Made by a program: the position numbers and the translations under genes
Notes under the pieces: generated by a model
Seen by the model: only the letters and a program-made list of their open reading frames with translations
What the model was told of the DNA's origin: nothing
The model's database searches: none
Origin: Lentisphaeria bacterium
GTDB taxonomy: Bacteria > Verrucomicrobiota > Lentisphaeria > Victivallales > GWF2-50-93
Reading direction: 5' to 3'
Length of the DNA: 7,532 bases
NCBI GenBank assembly: GCA_020056205.1
Contig: JAGVIF010000409.1
Location: 1-7,532, forward strand
Shown: positions 1-4,410 of the stretch, in pieces
Numbering within the stretch: position 1 is the stretch's first letter
Layout: every line of letters begins with the position of its first letter

Positions 1-692
1 ACAACAAGAAATACGGCATGTCTCTGTGTCGCTACATTCATCTCAATCCGGTACGCACGGTGGAGTTCTCCCATATGTCCGTTGCTGAAAGACGCACGGC
101 TCTGCGTGGATATGCGTGGAGTAGCTATGCGGGTTTGATAGGTCTGAGAAAATGTCCTGTATGGCTTGACGTGGACAGCAATTATTCCTGGCCTGGCAGT
201 CTGTGTGAAAAACAGAAAAAATATGCCGAGTTTGTCGAGGCGGGGCTTTTGAAGGAGATGGAAAACCCAATGGATCATGTTAGGGCGCAGAGTGTTCTCG
301 GTTCCGATAGTTTTACAGATATGGTGAGGAGGAAGTTTTTAAAATTGACTGGCAAAGTATCGGACTGCCCGCAGGGAAAAAAGCTCTCCGCCTTTTTTGA
401 CTTCGACAGGCTGTCGGATGTTGTCGCCGGTTTCTATGGCGTGGACAAGGGGTGGCTTTTTTCGAAATACGGCAAATGCAACGAGGCTAGGCAGGCGTTG
501 ATACATTTTTCGGAACTGTACTGCAGGGGGAGGTATCCATTGAAGGATATGGCGGAAATGCTCAATCTCAAGCTTGGTGGCTACGCCTCATGCAGGCGCA
601 GCGTAAGGGAAAAGTTGAAACGACAAAAAGAAATGCAGGCAGAATATAAATCCTTAAACAAACAGATAGAAGATGTCAAATGCAAGAACTGA
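1..692 (+). CDS. REP-associated tyrosine transposase (RAYT, Y1/IS200-like), 5'-truncated by the window
   Basis: The frame is open to the left edge ([18 protein letters not shown]...), so the ATG at 18 is probably internal and the true start lies outside the window. The RYIHLNPVR motif is the hallmark of the Transposase_17 / RAYT branch of HUH single-strand transposases. Its tyrosine is, by family knowledge, the likely nicking residue. The HUH motif itself would lie upstream and is not visible. About 130-205 residues after the ATG at 18 there is a segment ([15 protein letters not shown], then [28 protein letters not shown]) that resembles the DnaA-like helix-turn-helix often fused to such transposases. 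A lysine-rich, possibly coiled tail follows. RAYTs act on short palindromic or tandem repeats dispersed in the genome. The TGA stop at 690-692 is itself the first bases of the repeat array just downstream. The gene converges on ahbC and overlaps its shifted frame by 17 bp. The family is secure. Activity cannot be judged. Confidence 0.88.
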   Translation, partial: NKKYGMSLCRYIHLNPVRTVEFSHMSVAERRTALRGYAWSSYAGLIGLRKCPVWLDVDSNYSWPGSLCEKQKKYAEFVEAGLLKEMENPMDHVRAQSVLGSDSFTDMVRRKFLKLTGKVSDCPQGKKLSAFFDFDRLSDVVAGFYGVDKGWLFSKYGKCNEARQALIHFSELYCRGRYPLKDMAEMLNLKLGGYASCRRSVREKLKRQKEMQAEYKSLNKQIEDVKCKN

Positions 693-1940
693 CCCCGATA
701 TTCTCCGATATTCTCTGACCCCGATATTCTCGATATTCTTGACCCCGATATTCTCGCCTCTCCATGTGGATTTCCTTGTCGCTCAGATAGCACGCGGGAT
801 CCTCCGCCCATGGGTCGTTGAAGACGGCCTCCGCTCTGGCGCGGCTGTTGCCGTTGCAGACGTCCTTCCAATGGCATCCGCCGCACCGCCCCCCTTCAGA
901 AGCGCCCTTCTGCCGCGGAGATCGTGAAGAAAGCCGTTTCCGGAGCCTCTCCATATCCGGCTGAACTTCTCGCGGAGGACGTTTCCAAGGATGCGGGTTC
1001 GCCAAAACTGGTCTGGATAGACATCCCCGTCCCAGTTTATGCATCCGATGCCGGCGCCCGCACTGTTGCCGCCGTTTGTCTTTAGAAGTGGAAGAATTCG
1101 CCGGGTCTTTGTCGGATATTCCCGTAGCGCCTTGAGATATATGTGTATGCCGTCGCAGTGATTGTTCACCGTAAGAACCTCCGTCTCGAGGCCGTCTCCA
1201 CGCAAGGCCGCGGTCCGGGAGATGATCAGCTCCACGACCTGTCTTGTCTCCTGATTGGACAAAGTGGAATTCCGCAGCTTGGCGCCGCGTCCGGAATACG
1301 CCAGATGATAAAGACAAATCCTATGGATGCCCATTGTCTTCAGCAGGTCGAAAACGCCGTTGATTTCCATGAAGTTGTTCCTGGTCATGGTAAAGCGCAG
1401 ACCGACTTTTATCTTAGCCTCCAGCGATTGTCTGACGCCCTCCATTGCGGCGCGGAACGCTCCATCCCTGTTTCTGAAACGGTCGTGGATCTCGCTGAGG
1501 CCGTCGATGCTGATGCCTACATAAGAGAGGCCTATGGATTTCAGGCGTTCGGCAGTTTCACGGTTAATCAAAGTTCCATTGGTTGAAAGCGCGGTTCGCA
1601 TCCCGGATTTGACGGCGTAATCCATGAGATCGAATATCCTCGGATGGAGAAGCGGCTCGCCTCCGGAAAAAAGCAGGGCGGGAACGCCGAATTCCGCCAG
1701 GTCGCCGATCAGCGCCTTTTCCTCATTGTACGTCATGATTTTCCTGGAAGCGCCGGCGCCGGAGAGGGAATAGCAGTGTATGCAGTTCAAATTGCACTGC
1801 GTGGTCACATTCCACACGACCACCGGCTTCTTGTCCGCCGGGGGCTGAAGATATCCTGCCGGAAGCCCGGAGGAACCGCCGTAGCGCAGGGAATCCGACG
1901 CTTCGTCCGTTCCGCAGTAGAGTTTTGATATTCCAATCAC
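676..1940 (-). CDS. ahbC: AhbC-type radical SAM enzyme (12,18-didecarboxysiroheme deacetylase), frameshifted near the C-terminus
   Basis: AhbC removes the two acetate side chains of 12,18-didecarboxysiroheme to give Fe-coproporphyrin III in the siroheme-dependent heme pathway; it is a cytoplasmic enzyme related to NirJ. I chose the GTG at 1940 because the product then begins [20 protein letters not shown], close to the N-terminus I recall for this family. A longer frame from the ATG at 2021 would overlap the upstream gene by 65 nt. The radical SAM cluster motif CNLNCIHC is at residues 49-56 and is followed by [28 protein letters not shown] lies toward the C-terminus. The second cysteine set ([15 protein letters not shown], then [11 protein letters not shown]) is in a different frame: the original frame becomes unrelated sequence after about K349, inside a six-G run, and stops at 783. 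The restored frame continues through [12 protein letters not shown] into RAYT repeats and stops at 676. Identity is confident. Function as sequenced is doubtful. Confidence 0.85.
690..756 (+). repeat. Composite tandem repeat at the 3' end of the RAYT gene
   Basis: Three copies of TGACCCCGATATTCT begin at 690, 716 and 740. After the first and second copies there is a short half-unit, CGATATTCT(C), at 706 and 731. The order is therefore long, short, long, short, long, with composite units of about 26 and 24 bp. The array starts exactly on the stop codon of the transposase gene. It is most likely the right terminal region or recognition sequence mobilised by this RAYT. The repeat copies are directly visible. 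The link to transposition is inference from family habit. Confidence 0.85.
889..894 (-). other. Homopolymeric frameshift site in ahbC (six G on the coding strand)
   Basis: In the frame that carries the radical SAM core, the coding strand reads CTG AAG GGG GGC GGT GCG, which leads to 36 or so unrelated residues. Re-reading from one base earlier gives GGG GGG CGG TGC GGC GGA TGC, which is the family's C-terminal cysteine motif. A seventh G would restore LLKGGRCGGC in one frame. The site could be a sequencing or assembly indel, a real inactivating deletion, or a slippery or phase-variable tract. The sequence alone cannot separate these. Confidence 0.8.
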
Positions 1941-1956
1941 CTCAAAAGGTTTGCTT

Positions 1957-3015
1957 TCATGGGGCTTCCGGATTTTCTCCGTTGTAATAGTCAGGATGTT
2001 GCATCTGCTTGATGCCTTCATAGAGATTGCGGTAGGCGCCAGGGGGTATGCTCGAATGCCAGCAGTTGAATGCGGCGGCGATCTGGCTGGTCAGAAAAAC
2101 AGCGGCAGCAAGGACAATGCCATATGCTGTCGGCGACAGCGCCCGCCGGCTGTGCGCAGTTCCAACGCCAATCGTGTCCGGCGTCGGGCATGCGTCCACA
2201 CAACTGAAACACACGGTGCATTCCATCGACCGCACAACTTCCTTCTCCTCCACGGCGATGCGATTGGGGCATGCCCGCGTACACGCTCCGCACGAAGTGC
2301 ATCCGGTCTTTTCCCGTCTGACCGCCACAGGGCTGAAATACGAAAACAGGCAGAGCAGGGCGCCATAAGGGCATAAATAACGGCACCAAAAATTTTTGAT
2401 TAGAACTGAAAACAGCAGAAGCAGTGCAATCACCGCTGCCGCCGTTCCACTGATGTCCGCGAAAAACAGATACATCTTCACATCAGCCATCATGTTGTAC
2501 GGACTGTAGATGAACGCCCGCAGGCCGTCGCCCGGCATCGGCAAAATGAAGCAGAGAAAGAATCCGAGAATGAGATGCTTCGGCGTTCGCAGAATATAGT
2601 CGAGCCATCTCGGCGGCGTCAGATTGCCGCCGAAGAGCCGGCGGCCGGCCTTGTGGGCGTATTCGGCGATGGTGCCAACGGGACAGATCCAACTGCAGAA
2701 GCCGCGGCCCAGCAGACAAGACAGCACGAGAAAAAGGGAAAACATGACCAGTCCCGCAGGATGAACAGGATTGACGTCGCCGGTTTTCAAAAGATAGACG
2801 AGGCTCATCAGGGAGCTGATCGGCAGGAACGCCTCGACCGCCGGCGGACGAGGCGCCGTCATTCCTGATGCGTCGGCCAGCGACAGAACGAACACATGGA
2901 ACTGAAGGCCGAGCAGAATCACGTAGAGAAGGAAAACCGCCTGCACAATCAGCCGGATCCGCCTCCAAGGGGAAGATCTTCCATCCGTCAACCCGAAAAT
3001 ATTGTCTTCGCTCAT
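1957..3015 (-). CDS. NapH/CcoG-like membrane polyferredoxin (4Fe-4S)
   Basis: This is a 352-residue integral membrane iron-sulfur protein of the NapH type; such proteins carry electrons between the quinone pool or cytoplasm and periplasmic reductases. Hydrophobic spans are visible near residues 20-47, 63-76, 87-103, 147-160, 182-206 and 298-315. Two membrane-edge CxxxCP motifs, CSWICPVG (107-114) and CRYLCPYG (211-218), are typical of this family. They are followed by two ferredoxin-like clusters, CTSCGACTRACP (239-250) and CTVCFSCVDACP (266-277). The ATG at 3015 is supported by CAGGAG six bases upstream. The gene ends 16 nt before ahbC, so the two are probably one transcript, and it diverges from the nrfH side. 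This pairing suggests a role in nitrite ammonification or cytochrome and heme maturation. The exact subtype (NapH or a maturation ferredoxin) is not resolved, so no symbol is given. Confidence 0.87.
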   Translation of the reverse strand: MSEDNIFGLTDGRSSPWRRIRLIVQAVFLLYVILLGLQFHVFVLSLADASGMTAPRPPAVEAFLPISSLMSLVYLLKTGDVNPVHPAGLVMFSLFLVLSCLLGRGFCSWICPVGTIAEYAHKAGRRLFGGNLTPPRWLDYILRTPKHLILGFFLCFILPMPGDGLRAFIYSPYNMMADVKMYLFFADISGTAAAVIALLLLFSVLIKNFWCRYLCPYGALLCLFSYFSPVAVRREKTGCTSCGACTRACPNRIAVEEKEVVRSMECTVCFSCVDACPTPDTIGVGTAHSRRALSPTAYGIVLAAAVFLTSQIAAAFNCWHSSIPPGAYRNLYEGIKQMQHPDYYNGENPEAP

Positions 3016-3021
3016 GTGAAA

Positions 3022-3027
3022 CTCCTG
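3022..3027 (-). promoter_or_regulatory. Shine-Dalgarno site of the NapH-like gene
   Basis: CAGGAG on the coding strand lies six bases before the ATG at 3015 and fixes this start. Confidence 0.7.
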
Positions 3028-3159
3028 CAGGAAGGCCGTTTAATTGAGAAAAAGCCCTTGTCCCAAAATCTGGCGGCCTATCATAAAGATTCCATAATAA
3101 CATTGCAATATGTCAAAATGAACACATATCAATCCTCAAACTTTAAAACCGGAGGGAAT

Positions 3160-3392
3160 ATGCCATTCATCAGCAAAAAAGCAAAACTGACAGAAGATGA
3201 ATTGAAACTGTGTTGGAGGACTTGCCCAAAAAAGGGGAGCCCCAAACGATAGATATGAACGCACGGACTTGGTTTTTGTCTCTTGCGCGCATAAACGAAA
3301 GGACGGGGTTCGGTGAATATTTACCGCGCCTGCGGGATGACGGAGGATGGTCTTGTCGGCAGTCTATAAAATTTACAATTTTGTTATATTGA
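3160..3392 (+). pseudogene. Short broken ORF with a strong ribosome-binding site, unrecognised (possibly an IS630-type N-terminal relic)
   Basis: A clear GGAGGG lies three bases before the ATG at 3160. The product starts MPFISKKAKLTEDELK but this frame ends at 3252 after 30 residues. Shifting by one base near 3204 joins it to the next frame, giving ...LTEDEL-ETVLEDLPKKGEPQ and on through DMNARTWFLSLARINERTG to a stop at 3390-3392. The joined product would be about 77 residues. The opening MPFISKKAKLTEDEL resembles, from memory, the first residues of IS630-type transposases. The rest does not match that family convincingly, so this is only a suggestion. It could also be two unrelated short ORFs. 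The strong RBS is the main reason to list it. Confidence 0.35.
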
Positions 3393-3471
3393 GCCGATTG
3401 CAAAACTCCGCGTGAGCCGCGTTGGGAGCGCAGGCGCGACAGGCGGCGCGGCGGAGTTTTGCGGCCGGCTC
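3391..3471. repeat. Large imperfect palindrome (REP/MITE-like or structured RNA)
   Basis: The left arm, 3391-3411 (GAGCCG, four unpaired bases, CAAAACTCCGC), pairs with the right arm, 3451-3471 (GCGGAGTTTTG, then CGGCTC), at 18 of 21 positions. The 39-base interior is also G+C-rich and contains further CCGC/GCGG pairing. The element sits in markedly A+T-rich flanks, and CAATTT is repeated in inverted orientation just outside (about 3376 and 3481). No T-run follows either arm, so it is not a standard intrinsic terminator. It is most like a dispersed palindromic repeat of the kind RAYT enzymes use, although its sequence is unlike the array at 690-756. The palindrome is seen directly. Its class is inference. 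Confidence 0.7.
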
Positions 3472-3594
3472 ATATTAAATTGAGTTTTATTGCATTATTG
3501 CAATCTCATTCCGCCTTCCGCCAAGCGGATCTCACGGAAGTGATGATGTGTAACTAATTATATGTTAAACAGTTGTGTGTTTACACCTCTTTTA

Positions 3595-3610
3595 TGGCAT
3601 GATATTTGCT
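3595..3610 (+). promoter_or_regulatory. Candidate sigma-54 (-24/-12) promoter for the nrfH unit
   Basis: TGGCATGATATTTGCT matches the RpoN consensus TGGCACG-N4-TTGCW at 11 of 12 defined positions. The invariant GG (3596-3597) and GC (3608-3609) have the required ten-base separation. Transcription would begin near 3620, about 115 bases before the leader ORF and 216 before nrfH. A sigma-54-dependent activator (NrfR) is known to drive nrfHA in Desulfovibrio vulgaris, which makes the position sensible. No activator gene is in the window, and expression is not shown. Confidence 0.55.
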
Positions 3611-3733
3611 GACATATGCCGCCAAAAAAAACAGAGAGATAAGTTTGCAAATTGGTTTCAGGATGGCACATTGACCGCGGATGGTTCTTATAAATTTTTC
3701 CTTTAAATATGCTTGTCGCGGGATGCGTACGGT

Positions 3734-3835
3734 ATGAAAAACAAATCGCTTCTTGATATTATGGGTGTTGGTGTCTTCTTGAAGTTTTTACGTGCGTTTC
3801 TTCCTGTTGTTTTAAAATACGCGGGTCTTTCCTAG
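3734..3835 (+). CDS. Possible 33-residue hydrophobic leader peptide ahead of nrfH
   Basis: The ORF begins MKNKSLLDIMGVGVFLKFLR and continues through a leucine/valine-rich segment to end in YAGLS. It looks like a short membrane-active or amphipathic helix with a basic N-terminus. Its TAG stop (3833-3835) directly abuts the ATG of nrfH in the same frame. nrfH has no visible Shine-Dalgarno site, so translation through this ORF could couple to nrfH. The ORF's own RBS is weak (only GGGA about 12 bases upstream). Alternatives are that it is not translated, or that it is an ancestral N-terminal extension cut off by the TAG. I do not recognise it as a named family. Confidence 0.35.
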   Translation: MKNKSLLDIMGVGVFLKFLRAFLPVVLKYAGLS

Positions 3836-4276
3836 ATGCCGTACGGTCTCCGCTGTACTTCCATCGCCTTGGCTGGCGCCGCGTGCGGGCTCGGCCTTGT
3901 CTTCGCCGTTGTATTCAAGGCGGCCGCCTTTTTGGGGGATTCGCCCGAGGCCTGCGTGACCTGCCACGTGATGAAGACTCCGTACGTCACATGGGAAAAG
4001 GGAAGCCATGCGCGGACTGCCCACTGCAACGACTGCCACATCCCCCATGACAACATCTTCAAGAAATACGCCTATAAGAACAAGTCGGGCATGTGGGACA
4101 TGATGGTTTTCTTTTCGCGGCGGGAGCCGCAGGTGATCAATGTGACCGAGAATTCAAAGAAGGTCATCCGCGAAAACTGCATGCGTTGCCACGAAAGGGC
4201 GACACAGGTGATGGCGGTTTACAATCAAACCGACCGCTTTTGCGCGGACTGCCACCAGACCCCGCACGCGCTTTGA
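3836..4276 (+). CDS. nrfH: NrfH-type tetraheme cytochrome c, quinol dehydrogenase subunit of nitrite reductase
   Basis: NrfH belongs to the NapC/NirT family. It is anchored in the inner membrane, oxidises menaquinol and passes electrons to periplasmic NrfA, which reduces nitrite to ammonium. The 146-residue product has one N-terminal membrane anchor (about 8-33) and four CxxCH heme sites: CVTCH (40-44), CNDCH (64-68), CMRCH (115-119) and CADCH (136-140). The first reads CVTCHVM, and the Met two residues on matches the unusual methionine ligand of heme 1 in NrfH. GDSPEACVTCHVM and CNDCHIPHDN are typical family segments, and the length is normal. The TAG just before the ATG rules out an in-frame extension. 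No Shine-Dalgarno site is visible, so coupling to the leader ORF is possible. nrfA would be expected next but is absent. The last codons and the TGA lie at the edge of an IS3 relic, so the extreme C-terminus may be altered. Confidence 0.9.
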   Translation: MPYGLRCTSIALAGAACGLGLVFAVVFKAAAFLGDSPEACVTCHVMKTPYVTWEKGSHARTAHCNDCHIPHDNIFKKYAYKNKSGMWDMMVFFSRREPQVINVTENSKKVIRENCMRCHERATQVMAVYNQTDRFCADCHQTPHAL

Positions 4277-4380
4277 ACTCGGCGCTGTGCCTACGACGAA
4301 TACCTTCCATTGTCTGTCTCCTTTTGTTGTGCAGAGGCATACATTAACATAACTTAGCCACTGGTCCAAATATCGGGGTA
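4265..4380 (-). mobile_element. Relic of an IS3-family left end with the first codons of its OrfA
   Basis: Read on the minus strand, the fragment starts TACCCCGATATTTGGACC (4380-4363), which looks like an IS3-family terminal repeat. After a short leader, AAAAGGAGACAGACA leads to an ATG at 4310 encoding MEGIRRRHSAEFKAR. That is the typical opening of IS3-family OrfA helix-turn-helix proteins (RRRHSAEFKAR followed by VALEAL in intact copies). Similarity stops at about 4265, where the sequence becomes the nrfH 3' end. Only about 115 bp remain, with no OrfB, no catalytic DDE domain and no second end. The fragment sits between nrfH and the carbamoyltransferase gene. Confidence 0.7.
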
Positions 4381-4410
4381 CTCCTTTGATTTCACGGCAT
4401 TGGATAAAAA

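Larger units (their letters stand above)
3016..3733. other. Intergenic region between the divergent napH-like and nrfH units
   Basis: About 720 bases hold no convincing intact gene. From left to right they contain the napH-like Shine-Dalgarno site (3022-3027), a minus-strand TTGACA (complement of 3111-3116) without a well-spaced -10 box, the broken ORF at 3160-3392, the palindrome at 3391-3471, a small hairpin ATTGCA-TTAT-TGCAAT (3489-3504), another at 3517-3529, and the sigma-54-like promoter at 3595-3610. The stretch 3620-3733 would be the untranslated leader of the nrfH transcript. I see no tRNA or known riboswitch. Confidence 0.6.

Noticed and set aside
676..1317. Minus-strand 213-codon ORF opposite the RAYT 3' end and within ahbC
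   Set aside because: Not a separate gene. Its last 72 or so residues are the displaced C-terminus of AhbC, and the upstream part is a shadow frame of the radical SAM core.
3111..3116. TTGACA on the minus strand upstream of the NapH-like gene as a sigma-70 -35 box
   Set aside because: No acceptable -10 hexamer at 16-18 bases; TATGGA comes at 14 and TATGAT at 25. It is too weak to annotate as a promoter.
3391..3471. Palindrome as a CRISPR repeat or intrinsic terminator
   Set aside because: Single occurrence with no repeat-spacer periodicity, and no T-run after either arm.
3548..3586. Inverted GTGTAA ... TTACAC pair upstream of the sigma-54 site as an activator binding site
   Set aside because: Only 6-bp arms, 27 bases apart in A+T-rich DNA and close to the -24 element. 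Such pairs are expected by chance.
3655..3670. TGGCACATTGACCGCG as a second sigma-54 promoter
   Set aside because: It has the -24 half but no TTGC at the -12 position.
4154..4369. 71-codon minus-strand ORF across the nrfH 3' end
   Set aside because: It is out of frame with the IS3 OrfA start (MEGIRRRHSAEFKAR, ATG at 4310) and antisense to nrfH; there is no sign of coding.
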